Origin: Pantoea stewartii subsp. stewartii
GTDB taxonomy: Bacteria > Pseudomonadota > Gammaproteobacteria > Enterobacterales > Enterobacteriaceae
Direction of reading: 5' to 3'
DNA: 33,120 bases
Assembly (NCBI RefSeq): GCF_008801695.1
Contig: NZ_VZPF01000060.1
Span: 1-33,120, forward strand
Of this stretch, positions 1 through 11,255 are shown piece by piece; position 1 is the first letter of the stretch, and each line of letters begins with the position of its first letter. The position numbers were made by a program, and so were the translations under genes. The notes beneath the pieces are model-generated. The model saw only the letters and a program-made list of their open reading frames with translations, was not told the DNA's origin and searched no databases.

Positions 1-149
1 ATGTCGAACGGTTGTGGCAGGCGCTTCATGAGACAATAACCCGAAATCACCAGTGCAGTTCAATGTGGCAACTGTTGAAAAAGGTCCATCACTTTATGAA
101 TACCGTCAGCCCATTCCCCGGGGGAAAACATGGGCTGGCTAAAGTGTAG
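1..149 (+). CDS. 3' end of a coding sequence cut by the window edge (possible core-LPS transferase)
   Basis: An open frame enters from the left edge and runs 48 codons to a TAG at 147-149, followed 25 bases later by a strong terminator, so this is probably the last gene of a rightward operon. The visible tail begins VERLWQALHETI, which resembles the last helix of many GT9 or GT4 transferases, and it ends in a basic, non-conserved stretch. In related genomes the gene before this point is often waaC or waaL, but nothing here identifies it. The frame is inferred from the open length and the terminator. Confidence 0.4.
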   Translation, partial: VERLWQALHETITRNHQCSSMWQLLKKVHHFMNTVSPFPGGKHGLAKV

Positions 150-174
150 CGGTATTAGGATCAGTTATTTAGAG

Positions 175-201
175 GGGGGAATAGCACATCCCCCTTTTTT
201 T
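175..201 (+). terminator. Rho-independent terminator
   Basis: GGGGGA at 175-180 pairs with TCCCCC at 189-194 and is followed by seven T residues (195-201). It serves the partial rightward gene at the left edge. Its T tract overlaps the stop codon of the convergent glycosyltransferase. There is no T run in the opposite direction, so it looks unidirectional. Confidence 0.8.
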
Positions 202-1300
202 ACTGGCTAAGCTCTAAATAACGTTGGCAAATAATGTGCGTATCAAATCGGTTTAACTGTTTATCATCTAGTTCGGGAGGGGAATTATAAATCTCTATCA
301 TTTTATCTGCGAGTGACTGCGGATTTAAATCTGCAAGACCACGAGCTAAATCGCCCTGTAAAAGCGAAGTTGGCCCACCTGGACAGCGCGTACTGACGAC
401 AGGTGTTCCACATAACATCGCTTCAATTATCACATTTCCAAAACCTTCGCTGTCAGAGCTAACGATCAACATCTTAGCTTTGCTAATCCAGGCATAGGGG
501 TTAGGCGAAAATCCCTGAAAAATGACTCGCTCATGTATACCCAATTTTTTCGCCAATGTTTCAAGAATCGCCTGGCGTTCGGGCGAACCTTGCCCCAAAA
601 GCACCAACGGTAAAGGAATATTGCTTAATGCATAAGCTTGCAGTAAACGATCATGCCGCTTAGTTTCGTGAAAGCGGCCAACATGAATTAGAAATTCTGA
701 CTCAGGGGCATCAACATGCTCAAGCGCGAACTGTTTAATCTCAGAAATATTAAATGGATTACCGATTACGGTTTCTCTGGAAGGTGTCACTGCGAAAATG
801 GATTTTAAATCTTCTAACACCATAGGAGAAACACCGATAATATTCTTTTTCTGATAAACGTTATGTATTTTCCTGATCTTAAGCCAGCGTGAGATGCCCT
901 TACGATGTCCTAAATAAGAAGCAGAAAATATACCATGTAAGCAATACCATGTCTTCTCGCATAATAATGCTCGGCTGCGACTAACTATCCTGTCGGTTTT
1001 GTGCAAATGAGAAATTACAAGATCGAAGCTTCCATTCTTTTTTTCAGTCTGGCGTATCGCATCATCGAGTGATCGGGCGCGACGATAAAGCTCAGTTAGC
1101 TTCCGCCAAGGCTTGTTATTGTTGTCCAGTATGACCTGATAATTTACCCCTTCAGGGAGCGGATAGGCACAAACGTCTCGCAGTGAAAAGAGTGATACTC
1201 GATGTCCAAGCTTTAGCAGGCCTTTAACGAGCGTCAATACCACTTTTTCTGCACCGCCGCCCGGAAGGCCATCAATCACCATAAGTATATTTTTTGACAA
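200..1300 (-). CDS. GT4-family glycosyltransferase of LPS core synthesis (WabH-like)
   Basis: This 366-residue GT-B glycosyltransferase has the glycine-rich N-terminal motif DGLPGGGAEKVV (residues about 10-21), typical of GT4 core and capsule transferases. The C-terminal nucleotide-sugar half has HVGRFHETKRHD, then SSDSEGFGNVIIEAMLCGTPVVST carrying the E-x7-E signature. There is no membrane segment, so it should act at the inner face of the inner membrane. It is divergent from a sugar deacetylase 189 bases away. In Klebsiella, WabH adds GlcNAc and WabN deacetylates it to glucosamine, and this pairing is why I suggest WabH. The family is certain; the exact sugar and the symbol are inference. 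The intervening 1301-1489 stretch is AT-rich and should hold both promoters. Confidence 0.85.
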   Translation of the reverse strand: MSKNILMVIDGLPGGGAEKVVLTLVKGLLKLGHRVSLFSLRDVCAYPLPEGVNYQVILDNNNKPWRKLTELYRRARSLDDAIRQTEKKNGSFDLVISHLHKTDRIVSRSRALLCEKTWYCLHGIFSASYLGHRKGISRWLKIRKIHNVYQKKNIIGVSPMVLEDLKSIFAVTPSRETVIGNPFNISEIKQFALEHVDAPESEFLIHVGRFHETKRHDRLLQAYALSNIPLPLVLLGQGSPERQAILETLAKKLGIHERVIFQGFSPNPYAWISKAKMLIVSSDSEGFGNVIIEAMLCGTPVVSTRCPGGPTSLLQGDLARGLADLNPQSLADKMIEIYNSPPELDDKQLNRFDTHIICQRYLELSQ

Positions 1301-1489
1301 AACGCCCTACCTGTTTGTATGAAATTAAATATTGTTACTGTTAATTTATTTAAAGACTTACGCAAATCACTTTATTTCAAAAAATAATACATATTGTAAC
1401 TTTTTGTTATATAAAGTGTTAAAAAATCGCTTTACCAGTTAAGGACAGCACGCGTAACATTGTCGATTTAGTAGCTTAGGGCGGCGAAA

Positions 1490-2455
1490 ATGGGCAAGCA
1501 TGCATTCCTTATCACAATAGATACAGAAGGTGATAATCTTTGGCGCAAGCATTGCCATATAACAACAGAAAACACACGTTTTTTGCCACGATTTCAAGCC
1601 CTTTGTGAACGTTATGGTTTTAAACCTACGTGGCTTACAAATTATGAAATGGCTTGCGATCCCGCTTATATAGAATTTGGTAAAGACGTCATTGCTCGTA
1701 AAAAGGGTGAAATTGGCATGCATCTGCATGCATGGAACAGTCCGCCTGAATCACCACTTACCGATAATGACTGGTTTCACCAACCATATCTTATCGAGTA
1801 TCCAGACTCGGTGCTTCGAAAAAAAGTCATTTTTATGACAGAACTTCTTGAAGAAAAGTTTCAAGTAAAAATGCGCAGCCATCGCGCCGGCCGATGGGCA
1901 TTTGATGAAAGGTACGCATCGATACTGGCTGAGCTTGACTACCACGTTGACTGCTCTGTTACACCACACATAAACTGGCAGTTCAATCCTGGTTCGCCAC
2001 AAGGGAATGGAGGAACTAATTATACCCAGTTTCCCAATAAACCCTATTTTATCGACCTTCAGGACATTTCACGCATAGGTCATTCATCTTTGCTGGAAAT
2101 CCCCATGAGCATTCATTATAAATATCCACCGTTGATCAACAAGCTCAAGCAGGCCACCTATCGTATACGTGGGAAGCAAAAAAGTCCCGCAGTTAACTGG
2201 TTACGTCCTTCTAAAAATAATTTAGCTGAGATGAAACGAGTTGTTGAAATGTCTATAGCTGAAGGACAAGATTATGTTGAATTTATGTTACATAGCTCGG
2301 AGTTTATGCCAGGAGGCAGCCCAACCTTTGTAAGTGAACAGGATATCGAACTGCTTTATGAAAATCTTGAAGCTCTTTTCTCCTGGCTTACGCCGCGTTT
2401 TTTTGGTCAGACGCTTTCAGAATATTATGACGTTGTTATTAAACGAACTCCTTAG
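1490..2455 (+). CDS. Polysaccharide-deacetylase-like protein (WabN-like core GlcNAc deacetylase)
   Basis: The 321-residue protein starts MGKHAFLITIDTEGD, the TFDTE-like aspartate motif of NodB/WalW-type deacetylases. The metal-site histidines come in GEIGMHLHAW (about residues 64-73), followed by RSHRAGRW and the late motif EFMLHSSEFMPGG. It is soluble with no signal peptide, fitting a cytoplasmic enzyme acting on a lipid-A-core intermediate. It is divergent from the WabH-like transferase. In Klebsiella the WabH and WabN pair produces non-acetylated glucosamine in the core. The alternative is a generic WalW-family protein of unknown target. The start follows a GGCGG stretch 5-10 bases upstream. 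The 3' end overlaps the stop of the convergent GT9 pseudogene by 17 bases. Confidence 0.75.
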   Translation: MGKHAFLITIDTEGDNLWRKHCHITTENTRFLPRFQALCERYGFKPTWLTNYEMACDPAYIEFGKDVIARKKGEIGMHLHAWNSPPESPLTDNDWFHQPYLIEYPDSVLRKKVIFMTELLEEKFQVKMRSHRAGRWAFDERYASILAELDYHVDCSVTPHINWQFNPGSPQGNGGTNYTQFPNKPYFIDLQDISRIGHSSLLEIPMSIHYKYPPLINKLKQATYRIRGKQKSPAVNWLRPSKNNLAEMKRVVEMSIAEGQDYVEFMLHSSEFMPGGSPTFVSEQDIELLYENLEALFSWLTPRFFGQTLSEYYDVVIKRTP

Positions 2456-3652
2456 TTACTCTAAGCTCTTGCCATGCCTGTAAAACAGTTTCTGGGTATA
2501 ATTCATTACAATCACCTGACAAGGTTTGCATAATCTTATATTCGCCCGACCATGGATGCCATGCTTGGGCATCCTTATCACCAAAAAACACGCCCTGTTC
2601 TTTGTGCAAACCGGCTTTGTTGAATAATAGGTAATCATTCTGTTTTGTCTGCACTGTTTTGGTAGAAAACGCTGATGCCAGACAGAACACCGTCATACGC
2701 AAGCATGTAACGCATTGATTTTATGTTATCTGAAACAACCGTTTTCATAGTACCACAGCATAAAATCCATTTATTCAACAAAGCCGTGCAAACCCGCTGC
2801 GATATGCATTTGACCGCCGTCACTACACAAAATCTGATCACAGCAATGAAAACCCGCCATCAGATCACGCACTGACCCCTGTAGGATAGGCTGCTATTCG
2901 TGAAGAATTAACTAACTGCAGGAGCTTTTCAGCACGCGCGTTATCTCCCATATCCTCAGGCCCCAGCGCACCCTGAGGTGACCAAAACAGTAATACGCGA
3001 GCCTTTTCATCCTTTAAGAGGATATGGATAAACGCAGCATAATTGTCTATTGCCCAGCGGCGCTTTGCACAGCGACTGCTGATATGCACGCCATAAGTCT
3101 GGCCCTCAACGGGAAACAACGCATGTACACGCGATTCTGCCTCCTCCCGCTCTGACTTTGTCAGATAAACTCTTACGGGGGGAACGTCGGGTAAATGAGC
3201 GGTTAACGATGAGAGGTAAGAGTAGGTGTGTTCAACCTGATGATTTTCAGAAAAATCTGCGCTACTGAAACTTCGGGTAAACCCTTGATTAGGCTGGCCC
3301 GCGCCAATGATATTTGTTGCTCCCGCTAAACGTGCGAGACGCAGGCTGTACCTGCAGGGCACCGGATTGGCCAGCACTACCGCATCAAAATGAGTCTGAC
3401 GCAACATCCAGAAAATTTTCAAACGATGCCAGTAGACACCCATTGCGCTCTCGTTTTTACTACGGTGTTTGGCTTTTTTATAGACATGTAGCGAATCAAT
3501 GTGGGGATTATTCAGCACCACATCCTGCGCGACTTTGTTAACCAATAATGTCAGTTTTGCCTCGGGAAAACCTTTTTAATACCTTCCAGCAGCGGGGTGG
3601 TACACACCATATCCCCGATGTTATCGCGCCTGATGACGAGAATATTTTTCAT
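2439..3652 (-). pseudogene. Decayed GT9 (heptosyltransferase-family) glycosyltransferase, two frameshifts plus insertion
   Basis: Reading leftward from ATG at 3652, the protein begins MKNILVIRRDNIGDMVCTTP, the GT9 N-terminus, but reaches a stop after about 33 codons. A one-base loss near 3561-3567 moves the frame into the long open stretch 3545-2865 (EAKLTLLVNKVAQDVV onward). A run of four G on the coding strand (2876-2879), one too many, ends that frame early. Correcting it gives TGSVRDLMAGFHCCDQ, then SDGGQMHIAAGL (GT9 nucleotide-sugar motif), which is cut by a 182-base insertion (mini-element plus target duplication). After the insertion the frame resumes as KEQGVFFGDKDAQAWHPW and ends at TAA 2439-2441. 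Restored, it would be about 340 residues, normal for the family. The target sugar is not identifiable. Three independent lesions argue for real decay rather than sequencing error. Confidence 0.85.
2604..2794. mobile_element. IS903-type (IS5 family) non-autonomous mini-element with 9-bp target duplication
   Basis: The element spans 2613-2785 (173 bp). It starts GGCTTTGTTGAATAA and ends with the exact inverted copy TTATTCAACAAAGCC, matching the terminal inverted repeats of IS903. It is bounded by perfect 9-bp direct repeats GTGCAAACC at 2604-2612 and 2786-2794; IS903 makes 9-bp duplications. No transposase is present, so it is a MITE-like deletion derivative that would move only with a transposase supplied in trans. 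It interrupts the GT9 gene inside its SDGG-x2-H motif region. Confidence 0.88.
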
Positions 3653-3816
3653 ACTGTGCCCAGGTTAAAACAGTCATAGCCGGGCTTTTGATCACCCGCA
3701 CGCAAAAGTTGCATAAGAAATAATTTCTGCTAATCATTTATTTGACTCTAAATGCACAAAAAGTTCTGAATACTTTCGTGCTAGCATGAGTAAAGTTCCG
3801 TCTCGATTTTATTAAA

Positions 3817-4818
3817 ATGCATAATGCCGTGATACAGAATTCACCTTTATTGTCCATAATCACGCCGATGTTTAATGCTGGTGCCGGTTTTGAAAGGTTT
3901 ATCCAGTCTTTACTGGCGCAGACGCTCACATCACTTGAAATCATCATCGTTGATGATGGTTCCACCGATGACTCCGGTAAACAGGCTGACAACTACGCGC
4001 AACGCTATCCTCACATTCGGGTCATTCACCAACCAAACGGTGGCGTATCCCGTGCGCGCAATGCTGGCCTGGCAGTGGCTCGCGGCAAGTACGTGACCTT
4101 TCCTGATGCTGATGACACCATGAAGCCCGACATGTACCAGACGCTGACAGACATGGCAGAAGCGGATAATCTGGATGTAGCGCATTGTAACGCTGAATGG
4201 TTTTTTCCGGCCGACAATGCGATTCAACCGCTAATACCGCTGGAGCGCCTTTCTGGCACGTCAGTTCTCAGCGGCCCAGAGTGGCTTAACAAGGCGCTGA
4301 AAACACATCGCTATAAGCATGTTGTCTGGCTGGGCATTTATCGCCGTGAACTGATTGAAAAAACAAAGCTGGCGTTCGAACCCGGACTACACCACCAGGA
4401 CATTCCGTGGACGACAGAACTCATGCTCAATGTACAGCGCGTGCGCTACACCGACAGACAACTGTACCGTTATCATACGCATGACGCTTCAATCAGTAAC
4501 CGCAAGCGCACCGGACAGGCCAATGTCGAGTATCAGCGCCATTACCTGAAAATTGCCAGAATGCTGGAAGAGATTAATGCGCGCTACCGCGATAAAGTTA
4601 AAATATACCCGACGTTCCATTATCAGGTAACGCACGAAGCCCTGAGCGTTTGTCACAGTATTCGACGTGAGCCCGATGAGGCTGCGCGTCAGGCGATGAT
4701 TGCAGATGTGTTCGCGACCGGGACGCACAAACGTATGTTGCGCAATGCACGTGGTATTAAGCAGTGGTATCACCTGCTGCTGTGGCTGGGACGGATTTAT
4801 TACTGGCGCAGGAAATAA
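3817..4818 (+). CDS. waaH: GT2 glycosyltransferase, WaaH (YibD) homologue
   Basis: The 333-residue GT-A enzyme has LLSIITPMFNAGAGF near residue 10, IIIVDDGSTDDS with the UDP-binding aspartates (about 44-55), GGVSRARNAGLAVARGKY, and the metal-binding FPDADDT in place of the usual DADD/DxD. Distinctive later segments (LDVAHCNAEW, HVVWLGIYRREL, GLHHQDIPWTTE, YRYHTHDASIS, EALSVCHSIRREPD) follow the sequence I recall for E. coli YibD/WaaH, which adds a uronic acid to the inner-core heptose under phosphate starvation. The start ATG has only a weak ribosome site. It is divergent from the GT9 pseudogene and 73 bases upstream of waaQ. I found no convincing PhoB box, so the E. coli regulation cannot be assumed. 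Confidence 0.85.
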   Translation: MHNAVIQNSPLLSIITPMFNAGAGFERFIQSLLAQTLTSLEIIIVDDGSTDDSGKQADNYAQRYPHIRVIHQPNGGVSRARNAGLAVARGKYVTFPDADDTMKPDMYQTLTDMAEADNLDVAHCNAEWFFPADNAIQPLIPLERLSGTSVLSGPEWLNKALKTHRYKHVVWLGIYRRELIEKTKLAFEPGLHHQDIPWTTELMLNVQRVRYTDRQLYRYHTHDASISNRKRTGQANVEYQRHYLKIARMLEEINARYRDKVKIYPTFHYQVTHEALSVCHSIRREPDEAARQAMIADVFATGTHKRMLRNARGIKQWYHLLLWLGRIYYWRRK

Positions 4819-4891
4819 GCGCCGTCACTTGCTTTAACCCCTAAAGGGTTTGCCCTACAATCAGCTCACTAAATTTTGAGAGCATTTGAGT

Positions 4892-5968
4892 ATGACAAGC
4901 CCGATTCCAGTCCAGTTTGCACCGAAAAAAATACTGATAATCAAACTGCGTCATCATGGCGACATGCTGCTGACCACGCCTGTCATCAATGCTTTGCATC
5001 GGCATTACCCACAGGCCGTGATTGATGTTCTGCTCTATAAAGAAACCCGTCCTATGCTGGAAGCACATCCTGCCATCCGCCATCTGCATGTCATTGACCG
5101 CGGCTGGAAAAAGGAAGGTGGCTGGCAAAAATTCCGCCATGAAATGGCGCTGGTCGCTGCCGTCCGCAACTGTCAGTATGACCTGGTCATTAACCTTGCC
5201 GATCAGTGGCGCAGCGCCATTATCACCGGTTTATCTGGTGCACCAGTACGTATTGGCTTTGCCTTCACAAAACGTGACAAGGCCATCTGGCGCTGGTGCC
5301 ACACGCATTTAGTTACCACTGAAAATCATGAGCAATTACATACAGTGGAACAAAATCTGTCCGCACTTTCTCCATTGACTATTCCAGCGGAAGGCATCGG
5401 TGCCTCAATGCACTTCAGCCCCGACGATGCGCAAAAAGTGCAGAACAAGCTCCGTCAGCAGCAGGTTGCCGGGGGCTATATTGTTTTACAGCCCACTTCA
5501 CGCTGGCAGTTTAAATGCTGGGAAGAGGACAAGGTCGCGGCCACCATCGATCAGTTAGCCCAAGCCGACCGCAAAGTGATACTGACGGCAGGCCCCGATG
5601 CAAATGAACGGGAGATGGTCGAACGTATTCTGGCACAATGCCATTCCCCTCACGTTATCTCGTTTGCGGGTCAACTCTCTTTACCTCAGTTGGCGGCGCT
5701 TATCGCGGGCGCGCAACTCTTTATCGGTGTCGACTCCGCGCCCATGCATATGGCGGCGGCGCTGGATACACCCTGCATCGCCCTTTTCGGACCGACCAAG
5801 CTGCAGCACTGGCGTCCGTGGGGAGACAACAATCGGGTGATTTGGGCGGGCGACTATGGATCTCTGCCCCATCCGGATTCTATTGATACCCGGACCGATC
5901 AGCGTTATTTATCGGCCATACCGGTTGAGGATGTCGTGAATGCCGCAAGGAGCTATCTGAATGCGTAA
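4892..5968 (+). CDS. waaQ: Lipopolysaccharide core heptosyltransferase III
   Basis: This GT9 enzyme of 358 residues transfers heptose from ADP-heptose to HepII of the inner core. It begins KKILIIKLRHHGDMLLTTPVI, the Rossmann motif, and has FIGVDSAPMHMAAAL plus LFGPTKLQHWRPWG, the GT9 donor site. Motifs and order (followed by wabG, waaA, waaE) match enterobacterial WaaQ. An in-frame TTG lies two codons upstream, but ATG at 4892 with GAGAG about ten bases before it is the better start. The end overlaps the next gene by 8 bases, so translation is probably coupled. A short hairpin (AACCC/GGGTT near 4837-4852) precedes the gene without a T tract. Confidence 0.92.
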   Translation: MTSPIPVQFAPKKILIIKLRHHGDMLLTTPVINALHRHYPQAVIDVLLYKETRPMLEAHPAIRHLHVIDRGWKKEGGWQKFRHEMALVAAVRNCQYDLVINLADQWRSAIITGLSGAPVRIGFAFTKRDKAIWRWCHTHLVTTENHEQLHTVEQNLSALSPLTIPAEGIGASMHFSPDDAQKVQNKLRQQQVAGGYIVLQPTSRWQFKCWEEDKVAATIDQLAQADRKVILTAGPDANEREMVERILAQCHSPHVISFAGQLSLPQLAALIAGAQLFIGVDSAPMHMAAALDTPCIALFGPTKLQHWRPWGDNNRVIWAGDYGSLPHPDSIDTRTDQRYLSAIPVEDVVNAARSYLNA

Positions 5969-7097
5969 GTTACGTCTGGCCATTGTCCGGCAAAAATATC
6001 GTCCTGATGGCGGCGCAGAACGGTTTATCTCACGCGCGCTGGAAGCGCTGGGAAGTGAGCAGCTGGATCTCAATATCATTACCCGCAGCTGGCAGGGCAA
6101 ACCCAACCCAGACTGGCATCTGCACATCTGTAATCCAGGCAAACTGGGGCGGGTTTCACGCGAGCGAGGATTTGCACAGGCTGCGCGGGCCTGCTGGGAG
6201 CGGGAGAAGTTTGATATCGTACAAAGCCATGAGCGCATCGCAGGCTGTGATATTTTTCGGGCTGGCGATGGCGTTCACCGTGTCTGGCTTGAGCAACGTG
6301 CCCGCATTGTGTCACCACTACAGCGCCTGAGTGCCAGCCTGAGTCCTTACCATCGTTACGTTTTGCGGGCGGAAGCGGACATGTTCCAGTCTTCCTCGCT
6401 GAAAGCGGTGATCTGCAATTCTGAGATGGTAAAACAAGACATTTTGCGCTGTTTTACGCTGCAGGCAGACAAAATACACGTTATCTACAATGCGATTGAT
6501 GCCACGCGCTTTCAGCCTGCGACCGAGGCCACGCGCCATGCCATGCGGACCCAACTGAATCTGCCCACCAACGCAACAGTGCTGATTTACGTGGGATCGG
6601 GTTTTGAACGCAAAGGCCTGAAAGCGGCCATTGAAGCGCTGGCCAACAGTCATCGTTATCTGATTGTGGTAGGCCAGGACAAACAGGTAAAACGTTATCA
6701 GCAGTTGGCTAATCAACTGAACTGCCTTGACCGCTTGCGTTTTGTCGGCGTGCAGCAGGACGTACAGCCTTTCTATCATGCTGCCGATGGTTTGCTGCTG
6801 CCGACCTTATATGATCCCTTCCCCAACGTCGTACTGGAGGCGATGGCCTGTGGTTTACCGGTCATTACCAGCACCGGCTGTGGCGGCGCTGAATTTATTC
6901 GCGAAGGCCAGGAAGGATTTGTTCGCGATGCGCTGGATATTAAAGGCCTGAACCAGGCGATAAACGCTCTGTCGAGTCTGACCGTCGACGCGCGAATGGG
7001 AGAAGCGGCGCGGCGCAGGGTTGAGCCATACAGCCCACAGCACCTGGCACATTCCCTTACCTCCCTCTATGAGCAGGTGCTACGTACCCAATCATGA
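5961..7097 (+). CDS. wabG: GT4 core glycosyltransferase, WabG/WaaG family
   Basis: The 378-residue GT-B enzyme starts LRLAIVRQKYRPDGGAERF, the characteristic N-terminus shared by WaaG and WabG. It also has FDIVQSHERIAGCDIFRAGDGVH, LIYVGSGFERKGLKAAI, and DPFPNVVLEAMACGLPVIT with the E-x7-E pair. In Klebsiella and Serratia cores WabG adds galacturonic acid to HepII; in E. coli WaaG adds glucose. The neighbouring waaE and the wabH/wabN-like genes favour WabG, but the sequence alone does not settle the sugar. ATG 5961 follows AAGGAG at the right distance and overlaps waaQ by 8 bases. Confidence 0.88.
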   Translation: MRKLRLAIVRQKYRPDGGAERFISRALEALGSEQLDLNIITRSWQGKPNPDWHLHICNPGKLGRVSRERGFAQAARACWEREKFDIVQSHERIAGCDIFRAGDGVHRVWLEQRARIVSPLQRLSASLSPYHRYVLRAEADMFQSSSLKAVICNSEMVKQDILRCFTLQADKIHVIYNAIDATRFQPATEATRHAMRTQLNLPTNATVLIYVGSGFERKGLKAAIEALANSHRYLIVVGQDKQVKRYQQLANQLNCLDRLRFVGVQQDVQPFYHAADGLLLPTLYDPFPNVVLEAMACGLPVITSTGCGGAEFIREGQEGFVRDALDIKGLNQAINALSSLTVDARMGEAARRRVEPYSPQHLAHSLTSLYEQVLRTQS

Positions 7098-7187
7098 TGT
7101 GAGATGAGTGATTATGCTGTTTCTGATAATATGCAGTAATCTGACTTTAAACTGCTTTTTTGACGCCAACGTGTCATAACGGTAACT

Positions 7188-8461
7188 ATGACGACCATTT
7201 ACACCGCATTGCTCTATTTCATTCAGCCACTCATCTGGCTGCGCCTGTGGCTGCGCGGTCGTAAAGCCCCGGCCTATCGCAAACGCTGGGCAGAGCGTTA
7301 TGGCTACTGCGCCGGAAAAGTGAAGCCGGACGGCATTGTCCTGCATTCGGTTTCTGTGGGGGAAACGCTGGCGGCGGTGCCGTTGGTACGCGCGCTGCGT
7401 CATCGCTATCCTACCCTGCCCATTACCGTGACCACCATGACGCCAACCGGTTCGGAGCGCGCGCAGTCCGCTTTTGGCAAAGATGTACACCATGTCTATT
7501 TGCCTTACGACTTACCCGGCGCCATTAATCGTTTTCTTGATACGGTGAATCCACGTTTGGTCATCATTATGGAAACGGAGCTGTGGCCTAATATCATCCG
7601 TATTCTGCATCAGCGCCATATTCCGCTGGTGATCGCCAATGCTCGCCTGTCAGAACGCTCAGCCAAAGGCTATCGCAAGCTGGGCAAGTTTATGCGCAAT
7701 CTCCTGCAGAGCATCACGCTGATCGCTGCGCAAAATGCCGAGGATGGTGAGCGTTTTATCCAGCTTGGGCTGAAACGCTCTCACCTGTCGATCACCGGCA
7801 GCCTGAAATTCGATATTTCAGTTACTCCCGAGCTGGCGGCACGCGCCGTCACGCTGCGTAGCCAATGGGCTCCGCGCCGTCCGGTCTGGATCGCGACCAG
7901 TACACATGAAGGTGAAGAAGCGATTCTGTTGGATACGCATCGCCGTTTACTGGAGACCTTTCCCGATCTGCTGCTGATTTTGGTACCACGTCATCCTGAG
8001 CGCTTCAACGATGCGCGTGAACTCACTCAAAAACGTCACTTCAGCTTTACCTTACGCAGTAGCGGAGAGATCCCCTCCAGTTCAACACAGGTTGTCATTG
8101 GTGACTCAATGGGCGAACTGATGCTGCTCTACGGTATAGCCGACCTGGCTTTCGTAGGAGGCAGCCTGGTTGAGCGTGGGGGTCATAATCCGCTGGAACC
8201 GGCAGCCCATGCTATCCCGGTACTGATGGGCCCGCATACCTGGAACTTCAAAGATATTTGCAGCAAACTGCAGGAGGCACAGGGATTGATCACTGTGACT
8301 GACGCGGCGTCGCTGGAAAAAGAAGTGACGAATTTGCTACAGGATGACGACTATCGTCGTTATTACGGTCGCCACGCCGTCGAGGTGCTGCACCAAAATC
8401 AGGGTGCGCTGCAGCGCCTGCTACAGTTACTTGAACCTCATTTACCGCCACGGGCTCATTG

Positions 8462-8462
<1 letters not shown>
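7188..8462 (+). CDS. waaA: 3-deoxy-D-manno-octulosonic acid (Kdo) transferase
   Basis: WaaA (KdtA) adds two Kdo residues to lipid IVA, an essential step before core extension. The 424-residue length is normal. It has an N-terminal membrane anchor ([15 protein letters not shown]), then [56 protein letters not shown] and a [11 protein letters not shown] segment, all hallmark GT30 motifs. A 90-base gap separates it from wabG. Its TGA overlaps the ATG of waaE (TGATG), so the two are translationally coupled. Confidence 0.97.
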
Positions 8463-10523
<2,061 letters not shown>

Positions 10524-10550
10524 AACCTCTCCCCTGCGCATTACACAAAC

Positions 10551-10578
10551 AAAAAACCCGGCCGGAGCCGGGTTTTTA
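10551..10578 (-). terminator. Bidirectional terminator hairpin between rpmG and mutM
   Basis: ACCCGGC at 10556-10562 pairs with GCCGGGT at 10567-10573 around a CGGA loop, flanked by an A tract on one side and a T tract on the other. On the minus strand it follows rpmG, so it should end or attenuate the ribosomal-protein transcript before mutM. Confidence 0.85.
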
Positions 10579-10592
10579 GCAGAACACCAAAA

Positions 10593-10763
<171 letters not shown>

Positions 10764-10780
10764 TCAGTTCCTTAGTACTC

Positions 10781-11038
<258 letters not shown>

Positions 11039-11160
11039 TCAGCTCGAGCTTTAAAAATTAGGTTTTGGCCGCCTCGTCAGGCTTGCAGCCCGCCAGGCGA
11101 GTTCCATGGAACCCGCTAAGCTGGCCTAACCGCCAAACCCGAGATTCTCAAAGGTGGCGT

Positions 11161-11189
11161 AGTATACGCCGCTCGGTCCAAGTGCTCAA
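11161..11189 (-). promoter_or_regulatory. Sigma-70 promoter for rpmB-rpmG
   Basis: On the minus strand TTGAGC (11189-11184) and TATACT (11166-11161) are separated by exactly 17 bases. This is 5 of 6 for the -10 box and 4 of 6 for the -35 box. It would start transcription about 130 bases upstream of rpmB, leaving a GC-rich leader with self-complementary stretches (11070-11105). Confidence 0.75.
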
Positions 11190-11255
11190 GTCCCGAACAG
11201 ATAAAGATCCCGAATGATCGTGTAAAAAGCCGCCACCTGGACCAGATTTTCAGGC

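Noticed and set aside
1460..1490. GTAGCTTAGGGCGGCG before the deacetylase, resembling a JUMPstart/ops element for RfaH
   Set aside because: Only the first five bases of the ops core (GGCGG) match; the rest diverges and the required downstream bases are missing.
2635..2841. Small minus-strand frame across the mini-element
   Set aside because: It spans the insertion and the damaged transferase and resembles nothing; it is a chance frame.
3660..3690. Possible PhoB box upstream of waaH
   Set aside because: Only one half-site-like CAGTCATAG is visible; the second half at the proper 11-base step is absent.
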